Under the pieces are notes generated by a model, which searched no databases, had not been told where the DNA came from, and saw nothing but the letters and a program-made list of their open reading frames with translations. This document shows positions 9,688-18,291 of a DNA stretch of 49,058 bases, one piece after another; positions within the stretch are counted from its first letter, which is position 1; each line of letters begins with the position of its first letter. The stretch is from Nostoc linckia z4 (GTDB lineage: Bacteria > Cyanobacteriota > Cyanobacteriia > Cyanobacteriales > Nostocaceae), in the NCBI RefSeq assembly GCF_002608075.1, contig NZ_LAHA01000055.1, positions 1-49,058 of the forward strand, written 5' to 3'. Made by a program: the position numbers and the translations under genes.

Positions 9688-11241
9688 GTGGATGTAACTC
9701 AATTAGTCAAAATTTCAATTATTCTCTTGCTTGTGGCTACAGTCGTAGCTTTGCTGTCTCGGCAATTACGAATTCCTTATGTCACTGGTTTAGTATTGGC
9801 GGGTTTACCAATCACTGAATTGTTGTCTCGTCCCCTTGGTTTAAATCCAACCCTGGTTTTAAACCTTTTCTTGCCAATTCTCATTTTTGAAGCTGGTATT
9901 AATACAGATGTCAGCCGCCTACGCAGCACCTTTAAACCAATTGCCCTGTTAGCTGGGCCTGGGGCTATAATTTCCAGTGGAATTATTGCCGTCCTCTTGA
10001 AATTTGGACTGGGACTAAGTTGGATACCAGCCTTGTTTGTCGGTGTAATTTTGGCAAACACTGATACAGTTTCCATGATTGCTGTTTTTAAGGAAATACC
10101 AGTACCTTCTAGACTTTCCACCATTGTGGAAGGAGAAACCTTATTTAATGATGCTGCTGCTTTAGTTTCCTTCAACTTAATTTTGCAAGTATATTCCACT
10201 GGTTCAATCACTTTTCTAGAAGGAATTAAACAACTGTTATTTATTTCTCTGGGAGGTTGCATTATTGGGTTAATTTTGGGTTATTTAACCATACCTGTAT
10301 TTGCTCGTTTAGACGATCCTCTCAGCAGTCTTTTGCTAACAGTTGCAGTTGCCTTAGGCACTTTTCAAGTAGGGCAATCTCTTGGTGTATCCGGTGCTGT
10401 AGCTGTAGTTGTAGCAGGATTAATTTTTGGTAATTTAGGACTTTCTCGCAATACTTCTGCTTCTAGTCGCATCACATTATTGAGTTTCTGGGAATATGCG
10501 AGTTTTACTGTTAACACCTTTATTTTTCTCTTAATTGGTGTAGAAATAGACCTGGGAATACTTTGGAAAACTTTACCGGCGATTATATTTGCAGTTTTAG
10601 CTTATCAAGTCGGGCGACTTCTTACAGTCTATCCTTTGCTATTAGGAATTCGTTGGTTTGACCGCCCAATTCCCCTACGCTGGCAACATTTACTATTTTT
10701 AGGCAATATTAAAGGTTCACTGTCAATGGCTTTGGCATTGAGCTTACCCACCACACTACCAGGGCGAGAAATCCTCATTGCTTTAGTGTTTGGTAGTGTG
10801 TTGGTGTCATTAGTAGGACAAGGTTTGAGTTTGCCTTGGGTAGTCAAACGCTTAGAATTATCTCAATTTTCACCTCTTCAGCAACAAATTGAAGAATTAC
10901 AAGCCGAGTTGATGACAAGTAAATCTGCACAAGACGAGTTAGATAACTTGTTGAAATCGGGAGTATTGCCAAAAGCCGTCTATGAAGAAATGCGTTCAGC
11001 TTATCAGGTGCGAATAGCCAAAGCCGAAAAAGCAGTACGAGAAATTTATAACCGCCGTCCTCAAGATTTGGAAGCAAAAAATGGCGATCTCAGTAAAATC
11101 GATGCCATCCGTCGCCGTTTACTTTTAGCAGAAAAAGGAGCGCTCAATGAGGCATTAAGAAAGCGAATTCTTTCAGAAGAAATAGTGCAAGGACGGATAC
11201 GAATTATTGATGAACAATTACTAAAACTTGAGGATGATTAA
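9688..11241 (+). CDS. CPA1-type cation:proton antiporter with C-terminal coiled coil
   Basis: A 517-residue membrane protein; the GTG at 9688 is the only sensible start because the first membrane helix begins within ten residues. About 12 hydrophobic segments occupy residues 5-395. ANTDTVS and EGETLFNDAAALVSF mark the ion-translocation site, and GNIKGSLSMALALSLP matches the late-helix motif of CPA1 transporters. Residues ~400-517 form a charged, probably coiled-coil cytoplasmic tail (QQQIEELQAELMTSKSAQDE), which could be regulatory. It differs clearly from the antiporter at 5084-6658, whose motif is SATDPVS, so the two are not a recent duplication. It stands as a single gene after repeat-rich DNA. 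Confidence 0.88.
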   Translation: MDVTQLVKISIILLLVATVVALLSRQLRIPYVTGLVLAGLPITELLSRPLGLNPTLVLNLFLPILIFEAGINTDVSRLRSTFKPIALLAGPGAIISSGIIAVLLKFGLGLSWIPALFVGVILANTDTVSMIAVFKEIPVPSRLSTIVEGETLFNDAAALVSFNLILQVYSTGSITFLEGIKQLLFISLGGCIIGLILGYLTIPVFARLDDPLSSLLLTVAVALGTFQVGQSLGVSGAVAVVVAGLIFGNLGLSRNTSASSRITLLSFWEYASFTVNTFIFLLIGVEIDLGILWKTLPAIIFAVLAYQVGRLLTVYPLLLGIRWFDRPIPLRWQHLLFLGNIKGSLSMALALSLPTTLPGREILIALVFGSVLVSLVGQGLSLPWVVKRLELSQFSPLQQQIEELQAELMTSKSAQDELDNLLKSGVLPKAVYEEMRSAYQVRIAKAEKAVREIYNRRPQDLEAKNGDLSKIDAIRRRLLLAEKGALNEALRKRILSEEIVQGRIRIIDEQLLKLEDD

Positions 11242-11290
11242 TTAGTTTTTAAGTATGAGAGACAAGGGAACTGGGGAGGCTCTTGAGGCA

Positions 11291-11439
11291 GGGGAAAAGG
11301 TTAATGGTTCGACAAGCTCACCAACCGGGAAAAGGGAAAAGGGAAAAGGTTAAAGGGAAAAGGTTAAAGGGAAAAGGAATAAATTTAATCTTTCCCCTTT
11401 TCCCCTTGCCCCTTTCCCTTTCCCCTGGAGCCTCTTCTG
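11291..11439. repeat. Left arm of a ~150-bp inverted repeat flanking the DUF928 gene
   Basis: Starts with GGGGAAAAGGTTAATGG, continues with a 21-bp word at 11306-11326 (TTCGACAAGCTCACC core), runs of GGGAAAAGGTTAAA, AATAAATTTAATCTTT, a pyrimidine-rich arm and CTGGAGCCTCTTCTG. The reverse complement of nearly all of it stands at 12322-12472. Related partial copies occur at 30447-30520 and around 26285. Confidence 0.75.
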
Positions 11440-11448
11440 CCCCATGCC

Positions 11449-12261
11449 CTATTCCCGACTCCCCTCTATTGACAAAAGTGGCTCTTTGGCAACATCATCT
11501 AAGCGGATACTACCTAGTAAATTCTGCCACTGTGCTTGGAGTGTGGTATCTTGAGGATTTTGTTGATGCAGTTGAGCCAGTATTGCTAGTGCTTCGTGCC
11601 ATATTCCTTTTTGGGCATAGATTGTATAGCGCTGTAAAGGATTTGCATTTTCTAAATCTTTAAGTGTTGATTGGTTGAGGTCTACTCGTTTGATTACCCC
11701 TTCAACGTAAGTCCAGGGAGCATTTTTTTGTTCATCGCAGTTAACACTAAAAAACCAACGATATTCTTTGTTTAATTCCAAAGCCGGAGCAGTGCTAGGT
11801 AGAGAAACCCCTATAATTCCTGGCCGATCTTTCAGAGCGATCGCTTTTTTGTAGACTTGGTTAGAGTCCCCATCTTGCAGCACTAATTCCACTGCATGAG
11901 CCATGTCTTTGGTATATGGCATATAGAAAAACCAAGTTGGACGTTCTAACGTCGTTTGTGACCAAACATTAACCACATCATTAGGTTCCTCAGTAAATGG
12001 TACTAAAGCCGTCAGGTCGGGTTTAACAGCTGCACATGCTGTTCCATTTCCTCGCGTAGCCCCACCACGGACGCGTCCTCCTGGAGGGGGGCCAGGTGGA
12101 ACTGGAGGTTGTTCAAAGCGTGGAGTTTGAGCAACGATGGTTTTAGAATGAGAACCATCTCTCAGTTCCCGACCAAAACTCAAAGTCTCGCTAGCAAGTA
12201 AACCGGTGCAGCTCAAAGCTAATACTAAAAATAATTTTACTGATTGTAAATTACACTTCAT
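11449..12261 (-). CDS. DUF928 domain protein, secreted
   Basis: A 270-residue protein with an N-terminal signal-like segment (VKLFLVLALSCTGLLA, residues 8-23) and a Pro/Gly-rich linker (PPVPPGPPPGGRVRGG). The DUF928 domain follows: CAAVKPDLTALVPFTE, RPTWFFYMPY, and RWFFSVNCDEQ with a second conserved Cys. Function is unknown; the family is nearly confined to cyanobacteria and probably acts outside the plasma membrane. It is the last gene of the minus-strand DUF1822 / CHAT-CHASE2 / DUF928 run but is separated from CHAT-CHASE2 by 380 bases of repeats. The final codons (GSRE) come from repeat-like sequence at the edge of the left inverted-repeat arm. ATG start at 12261. Confidence 0.85.
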   Translation of the reverse strand: MKCNLQSVKLFLVLALSCTGLLASETLSFGRELRDGSHSKTIVAQTPRFEQPPVPPGPPPGGRVRGGATRGNGTACAAVKPDLTALVPFTEEPNDVVNVWSQTTLERPTWFFYMPYTKDMAHAVELVLQDGDSNQVYKKAIALKDRPGIIGVSLPSTAPALELNKEYRWFFSVNCDEQKNAPWTYVEGVIKRVDLNQSTLKDLENANPLQRYTIYAQKGIWHEALAILAQLHQQNPQDTTLQAQWQNLLGSIRLDDVAKEPLLSIEGSRE

Positions 12262-12641
12262 AAAAACATTACCTCATAAAATTTTGAATTGGGCATGGGG
12301 CATGGGGTATGGGGCATGGGTCAGAAGAGGCTCCACGTGCTCCAGGGGAAAGGGAAAGGGGCAAGGGGAAAAGGGGAAAGATTAAATTTATTCCTTTTCC
12401 CTTTTCCCTTTAACCTTTTCCCTTTAACCTTTTCCCGGTTGGTGAGCTTGTCGAACCATTAACCTTTTCCCCTTAACCTTTTCCCTTTAACCTTTTCCCT
12501 TTAACCTTTTCCCTTTAACCTTTTCCCCTTAACCTTTTCCCTTTTCCCCTTAACCTTTTCCCTTTTCCCTTTTCCCCTTAACCTTTTCCCTTTAACCTTT
12601 TCCCCTGCTCCCTACCTCCCCATCTCCCCACTTCCCCTTCA
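12262..12641. repeat. Low-complexity (AACCTTTTCCC)n array and GGGCATGG repeats
   Basis: The stretch contains GGGCATGGGG repeats (12290-12320), the right arm of the inverted repeat (12322-12472) and a pyrimidine-rich array of AACCTTTTCCCTTT units up to about 12605. No gene is seen. The array would separate DUF928 from the rest of the upstream operon. Confidence 0.75.
12322..12472. repeat. Right arm of the ~150-bp inverted repeat
   Basis: Reverse complement of 11291-11439 with small length changes: CAGAAGAGGCTCC (12322-12334), AGATTAAATTTATT, and the 21-bp word at 12437-12457. Together the two arms enclose the DUF928 gene. Confidence 0.75.
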
Positions 12642-14972
12642 TTAACTATCTGAACTCGAAATTTTAGGTTTGAAATTATAAATTGACATTAAGCCAACGG
12701 TGGCTAGCAAAGACAAGGCGGAGGGTACAAAGGGTATCCAAGCACCGGAAATTAAGAGGACAAAGCAAGATATGTATAAAACACCACAGCTAACGCTCAA
12801 TACTAATGCTAACCACGGAAGTGAAAGCTTTCGCCAAGCTATGATTCCTCCTACCACAGACCAGCACCAAATCCAAGCTACTTCCAGCCACAGCGACCAA
12901 ACCCCCAGCAATGGACGCCCATTTTCCACAGCACTGAGAATTTGGCTGATCATCTGTGCTTGTAACAAGACTCCTGGCATTTGCTCGTCTAGAGGAATTC
13001 CGTAGGGTGTTGGCCAGGTATCTGGAGAATCTCCTCTTGAGATGACGCCAATTAAAACAATCCGGTCTTTGAATGCATTGGGATTAACTGGACTAGATAA
13101 AAATTCCGTGAGTGTTACTTGTTGGGCAACTTGTTTTCCAGAACGGTAGTTGAGTAAGATTTGACCGCCATTGGCATTAATATTTTGATACCCACCACTA
13201 CGAGACTTGAGGTTTGGAAAAACGGTCTTACCGAGTTGCAAATTTCCGTCGGGGGTGAATTCGACTCGAATTCCTGAAGACCTCAGATACAGCGAAGCCA
13301 GTTGCAAACTGAATGAGTAGGAAGTAGAACACAATGATGTCGGCTCTTGGTTCATGAATAAAAGATGCCGACGGATAACTCCATCACGGTCATGAATAAA
13401 ATCACTAAAGCCGATATTTGTTTTTGGAATTTCTGGTGGCGGCTGAATACCTCTGATGTTGGTTGTGCCATCGCTTCCTTTACAGATGCCAATCAGGTTT
13501 GGAGTTTTTTGCAAACGATTAATTAAATCCCGCTCTTTGGCATTAAAATCACGGTAGATATCTAAGCCGATGGCTCTCGGTTGATATTGATTGAGTTTTT
13601 CTAAAAGTTTGTTGAGAGATTTCTCGGAAATGGAAGCTCCGATTAAAGTCTCACCATTTTTTCTTTGAGTCGCCAAATCATCATCATCAATGGTGATTAC
13701 CAAAAGTCGGGAATCAATTTCTTCTGGTGGACGCGATCGCATCATTTGGTCGTAGGCTGGAATCTCTGTACTTTCTAGAATTCCCACGAACCTGGCGCTC
13801 ACAACGAAGGCTGTAACTGCTAAGGTGGATAACAAAGCGATGCTAAATCTGCGTTTGATGGACGGAGATAAGTTTGGCATCTCTTCAATTTCTCTAGACC
13901 TTAATTCATCCCAAGTAGGGGGCGTCTGGGCTGGATTTTGACAAATCACTGGTAGCCAAGTTGCACAAGGAAATCGGTCTTCAAGTCCTTGCAAACGTTC
14001 CCGTGCTTGGCGCACTGATTGATATAAAGATTCTCCACTCGCAAAGCCTTGAAGAAAATATTTTAAAAATTCTTGAGCAACCAGGTCTGGAACCGGTTCG
14101 CGCATGACAATTATTTGAGGGATTTGCAAATCAGCTAATTCTCGTGCCAATCCCAAACCATCGCAGGAATTGAATATAGCCAGTTGCAAACCATTTTCAA
14201 TAGCTTTCTTCAGAGCATACTTTAACTCTCCAATGGTCAGACTATCAGTTTTATTGAGATAAATTCGTCCACTTTCTCCATTTCCCTGAGTAGAACTATG
14301 TCCAGCAAAGAAAAGAATATCCCAGTTTTTTTTCCACAGATGCTCAGTTAATTCTTTGCGTTGTGGTTCCACAAGAAAACAAACTTCGGCATTGTTGCAC
14401 TGTTGCAATAAAACTTGATCTGCCTTAGTGTCAATTCCTTGACTGTTGCCAACAATGGCCAAGATATTAACTAAAGGATTGGGAGTGTGTGGCTTCTGGA
14501 TGCGATCGTAAGTCGGTGAAGAAAGGGCAATTTCAGCCTTGGGATAGCGTTCTAGTAAGTCCCACAAATGCCAAGGTAATAGCTGTAATTGAGTATTTTC
14601 TGTTTGTAAAATTACCCGCACTTCTTCTGTAGAGGATAGTCTTTCTAACCATTTTTCTCTTACAGAGCGAAACTCTTCTGCTTTGAGCCAGGTGTTAAAA
14701 CGCACCCGTAAAATGTGAGAAGTATTTTCGCAGTCTTGGATCATCGATACATTCGTCACCTGCACTTGCTCTGCATGAAGACGATAACGATTGCCTATTT
14801 GCCGATAACTAGACTGCCAATGACTATAGTAGAGGGGCATTTCCGGAAATGGAGGTAATTTGCCCGTGACTTCTGTTGTCGGGCGCTTGTGTTCTTCACC
14901 AATTTGCAGGGTCACAGCAAAGCCCTGCTCAAAACTACCCTCTCCGAACTTCAGAACTACTAATTTACCCAT
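12642..14972 (-). CDS. CHAT-CHASE2 transmembrane sensor/protease-like protein
   Basis: A 776-residue protein. Residues ~165-345 form a CHAT domain (caspase/HetF-associated protease fold): FFAGHSS gives the candidate catalytic His225 and IFNSCDG the candidate Cys270. A membrane segment at ~373-394 (FSIALLSTLAVTAFVVSARF) is followed by a CHASE2 sensory domain (~400-690), with MMRSRP, LLVITIDDDDLA, RAIGLDIYRDF and PNLIGICKG. Three C-terminal membrane helices (~700-770) complete the usual CHASE2 topology. So an extracytoplasmic sensor is joined to a cytoplasmic caspase-like domain. CHASE2 is more often linked to kinases or cyclases; the CHAT linkage is common in cyanobacteria. The signal and the substrate are unknown. 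Upstream on the same strand is a DUF1822 gene (gap 173 bases). ATG start at 14972. Confidence 0.88.
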   Translation of the reverse strand: MGKLVVLKFGEGSFEQGFAVTLQIGEEHKRPTTEVTGKLPPFPEMPLYYSHWQSSYRQIGNRYRLHAEQVQVTNVSMIQDCENTSHILRVRFNTWLKAEEFRSVREKWLERLSSTEEVRVILQTENTQLQLLPWHLWDLLERYPKAEIALSSPTYDRIQKPHTPNPLVNILAIVGNSQGIDTKADQVLLQQCNNAEVCFLVEPQRKELTEHLWKKNWDILFFAGHSSTQGNGESGRIYLNKTDSLTIGELKYALKKAIENGLQLAIFNSCDGLGLARELADLQIPQIIVMREPVPDLVAQEFLKYFLQGFASGESLYQSVRQARERLQGLEDRFPCATWLPVICQNPAQTPPTWDELRSREIEEMPNLSPSIKRRFSIALLSTLAVTAFVVSARFVGILESTEIPAYDQMMRSRPPEEIDSRLLVITIDDDDLATQRKNGETLIGASISEKSLNKLLEKLNQYQPRAIGLDIYRDFNAKERDLINRLQKTPNLIGICKGSDGTTNIRGIQPPPEIPKTNIGFSDFIHDRDGVIRRHLLFMNQEPTSLCSTSYSFSLQLASLYLRSSGIRVEFTPDGNLQLGKTVFPNLKSRSGGYQNINANGGQILLNYRSGKQVAQQVTLTEFLSSPVNPNAFKDRIVLIGVISRGDSPDTWPTPYGIPLDEQMPGVLLQAQMISQILSAVENGRPLLGVWSLWLEVAWIWCWSVVGGIIAWRKLSLPWLALVLSVSCGVLYISCFVLLISGAWIPFVPSALSLLATVGLMSIYNFKPKISSSDS

Positions 14973-15145
14973 GACTGTCGCTATCCCTCTTTCTGTGCAA
15001 ACTCGGCAACCTCTGATGTCTGGTGAAAAGCTTCACCAAGTGTCTACAAAAATTTTTTGAAAATCCAAAAAGGCGATTTGAATTTTTAATTAATCAATTG
15101 ACTACTTAATAAGTTACCGACAAAGAGGGAAGATAGCTAGATGTT

Positions 15146-16105
15146 TTAAATCCGGAAATGTTCAGTAATACTAACACCGTTTAATCCTACCCTAACGCTA
15201 AATTCTTCTGTGGGTTCGCCACGAAACTGTAACTGAATATAATTATCTGATTTTCGAGATTGAGCTTCTAAAAACACCGCTCCAGAACTATCTAGAACGG
15301 TAAGATGAACTCCTGGTGGTAAGTAAATTTGACTCCCAGTTGCGTGTAACTGGAGGTGGATACTGGTTTGTCGATCCTTTTCGGGGCTGATTTCCACAAT
15401 CAACATCACCGGATGATTGAGAATTTGGATACCCAAATCAATCAGTTTTGCACGTTTAGTAATTGATTCTGCTCGGTTTGAAGTATTTAGTTCTAGAGTT
15501 TCAGGACTGCGAAAAGCATAAACTGGTCTAAATTCTGGCAGGTTCCACAAAGATTCAACACTTTGCCAACCAGTCTCAAATATACCAGCAAACCACTGAG
15601 TTAAATTCACTAGTGGAGATTGTTGGAGTTTGGCTATATGGTCGATGAATGCTTCCAATGGTTGTAATTGTCTCAAAGGTAGTGTTTCAGTTGCCACACT
15701 AGGTACAAAACCAAGTAGCTTGGCTTCTTGGAACAATTCATCAAATTGAACTACTAAATAGCCCACTCGTGATTCCCAAGTTTCAGCAGGAATGGAACAT
15801 GTCTGTTGGTGTTGATGAACCGGACGACACTCCAGGCGACCGACTGATGGCACTTCTAAGTCAGCCACATCCTCGCACAGGCGCATGATGGGATTCCAAC
15901 TATCACTAGCTGCGAGATTAGTGGGAATATCCATCATTTGCAAATAGTCATTGACCACCCATACAGCTAGAGTATTCAGCCAGACTTGCTCTGCTTTTCG
16001 AGAATTTGGCTGCTCATTGGCAAATTGCCCGGCAGTTATGCGAGCTGTTTGGGAAATTGGTAACGTTAAAGTGAAATCGTCTAGCTGGTAAGTGGAGTTA
16101 CTCAT
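15146..16105 (-). CDS. DUF1822 family protein
   Basis: A 319-residue soluble protein of the cyanobacterial family DUF1822; function unknown. Visible family traits are the N-terminal FTLTLPISQTA, then RKAEQVWLNTLAVWVVNDYLQMMDI, WNPIMRLCEDVADLEV, and CRPVHQHQQTCSIPAETWESRVGYLVVQ. The C-terminal half carries HLQLHATGSQIYLPPGVHLTVLD and a beta-rich end resembling carbohydrate- or ligand-binding sandwiches. It has no signal peptide and no membrane segment. It is the first gene of the run with CHAT-CHASE2 and is divergent from the CobW gene. In other cyanobacteria DUF1822 genes frequently sit beside CHASE2/CHAT genes, which suggests the products act together. ATG at 16105. Confidence 0.85.
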   Translation of the reverse strand: MSNSTYQLDDFTLTLPISQTARITAGQFANEQPNSRKAEQVWLNTLAVWVVNDYLQMMDIPTNLAASDSWNPIMRLCEDVADLEVPSVGRLECRPVHQHQQTCSIPAETWESRVGYLVVQFDELFQEAKLLGFVPSVATETLPLRQLQPLEAFIDHIAKLQQSPLVNLTQWFAGIFETGWQSVESLWNLPEFRPVYAFRSPETLELNTSNRAESITKRAKLIDLGIQILNHPVMLIVEISPEKDRQTSIHLQLHATGSQIYLPPGVHLTVLDSSGAVFLEAQSRKSDNYIQLQFRGEPTEEFSVRVGLNGVSITEHFRI

Positions 16106-16175
16106 AAGTCAATTGGTGATGATCGACGCTGTTATGTACATATCGCCCGCATTCACTAAATTTATGCCACAAAAT

Positions 16176-16190
16176 AGAGAATCATTCTTG
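16176..16190. promoter_or_regulatory. FUR-family (Zur/Fur)-like operator candidate
   Basis: AGAGAATCATTCTTG contains the near-palindrome AGAATCATTCT and agrees at 9 of 14 defined positions with the cyanobacterial Zur-type box TGATAATNATTATCA. It lies between divergent DUF1822 and CobW genes, 163 bases before the CobW ATG. COG0523 GTPases are often controlled by Zur or Fur; the match is weak and unproven here. Confidence 0.3.
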
Positions 16191-16353
16191 AGAAAGAGAA
16201 TTGAGTATGGGGCATATGTCTATTTTTGAGTTGTAGTGTCTGACTCTAGAATTTCAGTTTAAAATAACTGAGTCAAGATTTAAACTCAGGATAATCTCAG
16301 TATCTAAGTTGATAAATAGTAAAACTTGTGATACTGAAAACACCAGGCAAAAT

Positions 16354-17394
16354 ATGGCTGCAAAAATTCCGGTCACAGTAATTACAGGCTTTTTAGGTAG
16401 TGGAAAAACAAGTCTCATTCGCCACCTGCTACAAAATAACCAAGGACGGCGGATTGCAGTTTTGGTGAATGAATTCGGCGAACTCGGTATTGATGGCGAA
16501 TTATTGAAATCCTGTCAAATTTGCCCTGAGGATGGTGGGGGTGAGAGCAATATTTTTGAATTAACTAACGGCTGCTTATGCTGTACCGTCCAAGAAGAGT
16601 TTTATCCGACGATGCAAGAGCTAATTAAGCGGCGAGATAGCATTGATTGTATTTTGATTGAAACCTCTGGTTTGGCGTTACCGAAACCGCTGGTGAAAGC
16701 TTTTCGCTGGCAGGAAATTCGCAACGCAGCCACAGTGGATGCGGTGATTACTGTAGTTGATTGTGCGGCTGTAGCAGCAGGGACATTTGCCAGCGATCCC
16801 CAGGCGATCGCTCTCCAGCGACAAGCTGATGATAGTATAGAACACGAAACACCTTTGCAAGAGTTGTTTGAAGACCAACTTGCTTGTGCAGACTTAGTGG
16901 TGTTGAATAAAACTGACTTGGTAGACGCTGACACCAAAGCCAAAGTCGAGGAATTAGTTAAACAAGAGTTGCCCAGAGTGGTGAAGATTGTGGAGAGTAA
17001 TCGCTCTCAACTCGATGCATCTATATTATTAGGATTCCAGGCTGCTGTGGAAGACAACCTAGACTCTCGCCCCAGTCATCACGACAGCGAAGAAGACCAC
17101 GACCACGATGAAGAAATTATCTCTGCCAATTTAATTTTGGATCGTGCCTTTGACCCAGAAAAGCTGCAACAGCAGTTGCAAGCATTGGCACAAGAACAAG
17201 AAATTTATCGAATTAAAGGCTTCGTAGCAGTACCAAACAAACCCATGCGCCTAGTAATGCAAGGTGTGGGAACCAGATTTGATAAATTTTACGATCGCCC
17301 CTGGCAACCACAAGAACCCAGACAAACCCGCTTAGTTTTCATCGGTCGCGATTTAAAATCCTCAGAAATCGAATCTCAACTTGTAGCTTTATAA
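16354..17394 (+). CDS. cobW: CobW/COG0523 G3E-family GTPase (metallochaperone)
   Basis: A 346-residue G3E P-loop GTPase. Walker A is GFLGSGKT (12-19). The family's metal-binding motif is NGCLCC (72-77). ETSGLALP (103-110) corresponds to switch II, and NKTD (185-188) reads the guanine base. Residues 241-254 form an acidic His-rich loop (SHHDSEEDHDHDEE) that probably binds Zn, Co or Ni. The C-terminal CobW domain (IKGFVAVPNKPMRLVMQGVG) is intact. Such proteins load metal into target enzymes or serve cobalamin synthesis; which of these applies here cannot be told, and no cobalamin genes are nearby. I chose the ATG at 16354 because the N-terminus MAAKIPVTVITGFLGSG matches family starts; an in-frame TTG at 16309 is less likely. 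Confidence 0.87.
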   Translation: MAAKIPVTVITGFLGSGKTSLIRHLLQNNQGRRIAVLVNEFGELGIDGELLKSCQICPEDGGGESNIFELTNGCLCCTVQEEFYPTMQELIKRRDSIDCILIETSGLALPKPLVKAFRWQEIRNAATVDAVITVVDCAAVAAGTFASDPQAIALQRQADDSIEHETPLQELFEDQLACADLVVLNKTDLVDADTKAKVEELVKQELPRVVKIVESNRSQLDASILLGFQAAVEDNLDSRPSHHDSEEDHDHDEEIISANLILDRAFDPEKLQQQLQALAQEQEIYRIKGFVAVPNKPMRLVMQGVGTRFDKFYDRPWQPQEPRQTRLVFIGRDLKSSEIESQLVAL

Positions 17395-17399
17395 ATTAA

Positions 17400-17575
17400 T
17401 TGGGCATGGGGCATGGGGCATGGGGCATGGGGCATGGGGTATGGAGACAAGGGGGACAAGGGGGACAAGGTAGCAATTTTTCTCCCCTATCTCCCCCATC
17501 TCCCCCATCTCCCCATCTCCCCCATCTCCCCATCTCCCCATCTCCCCATCTCCCCATCTCCCCACCCTCCATTTC
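17400..17575. repeat. GGGCATGG / GGGGGACAA / CCCCATCT tandem arrays
   Basis: Three adjoining low-complexity arrays: GGGCATGG units (17400-17440), GACAAGGGG units (17446-17470) and C-rich CTCCCCAT units up to 17570. The same order, ending in GGTAGCAATTTTTCTCCCC, is repeated at 48956-49058 at the right edge of the window. Confidence 0.8.
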
Positions 17576-17583
17576 ACAAAACT

Positions 17584-18057
17584 ATGACTATTTCCCAAAT
17601 ATTTAATATTGCGAATCTTTTCGTTTTGCCTTTTTGGACTTTAATGATTTTATTGCCAAATTGGAAGGTGACGCAGCGAATAATGGCATCATATCTACCT
17701 TTTGTGCTGTTGGCTGGGGTATATTTGTATTTGTTTGTTAACAGCATTACGCCAGAAAACGCGCAAGATTTTTCAAATTTGGAATTAGCAAATGTCGCCC
17801 GACTTTTTGCAGATGAAAAAGTTGCAGCAACGGGTTGGGTTCATTATTTAGTGATGGATTTATTTGTTGGTCGCTGGATATACTTAGAAGGTCAAAAAAT
17901 AGGTATTTGGACAATTCATTCCCTAGCTTTATGTTTTTTTGCTGGCCCTCTGGGATTACTATCCCACATCTTGACTAACTGGATATCTCAGAAATTTTTC
18001 CCCAAATCTCAAGAAAATGAAGCGGTGACGGTAGCAGAACAACAAGTATCAAACTAA
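17584..18057 (+). CDS. ABA4-like (DUF4281) membrane protein
   Basis: A 157-residue protein with four hydrophobic segments, beginning MTISQIFNIANLFVLPFW. The features WTLMILLPNWKVTQRIM, GWVHYLVMDLFVGRWIYLEG and FFAGPLGLLSHIL are typical of the ABA4-like family, whose plant member is needed for neoxanthin formation. The cyanobacterial members have no settled reaction; a carotenoid-related role is only an inference. Reading frames open further upstream, but they run through the low-complexity array, so the ATG at 17584 is the sensible start. A MITE-like element abuts the stop codon. Confidence 0.82.
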   Translation: MTISQIFNIANLFVLPFWTLMILLPNWKVTQRIMASYLPFVLLAGVYLYLFVNSITPENAQDFSNLELANVARLFADEKVAATGWVHYLVMDLFVGRWIYLEGQKIGIWTIHSLALCFFAGPLGLLSHILTNWISQKFFPKSQENEAVTVAEQQVSN

Positions 18058-18229
18058 TAAGTAGCTCAACCAAAAAAAACGTAAGATGTAGATGTAAATA
18101 AGTGTAGGGTGTGTTACGCCGTAGGCTAACGCACCTCTATAGATTCTACTATATCAATGTGAGGTGCGTTGCGCTTTGCGACAACACACCCTACTATTGT
18201 TTTATGTTTAATTAAGTTTATCTACTTAG
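18057..18229. mobile_element. MITE-like element, ATAAGTAGCTCAA family, copy 2
   Basis: Begins ATAAGTAGCTCAACC at the last base of the preceding stop codon and ends near TCTACTTAG. It contains GTAGGGTGTGTTACGCC and, further on, the complementary GCGACAACACACCCTAC, so the interior folds into a long hairpin. It is related to 9447-9594. Confidence 0.6.
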
Positions 18230-18291
18230 TTAGTCAGTTATTATGCTTTGAAATCGTAGAGTCAGTCATAGTGTTGACTGTTGACGGTTAA

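Noticed and set aside
17413..17583. N-terminal extension of the ABA4-like protein
   Set aside because: The extension is read through low-complexity repeats (PHLPISPSP); the ATG at 17584 begins the family sequence.
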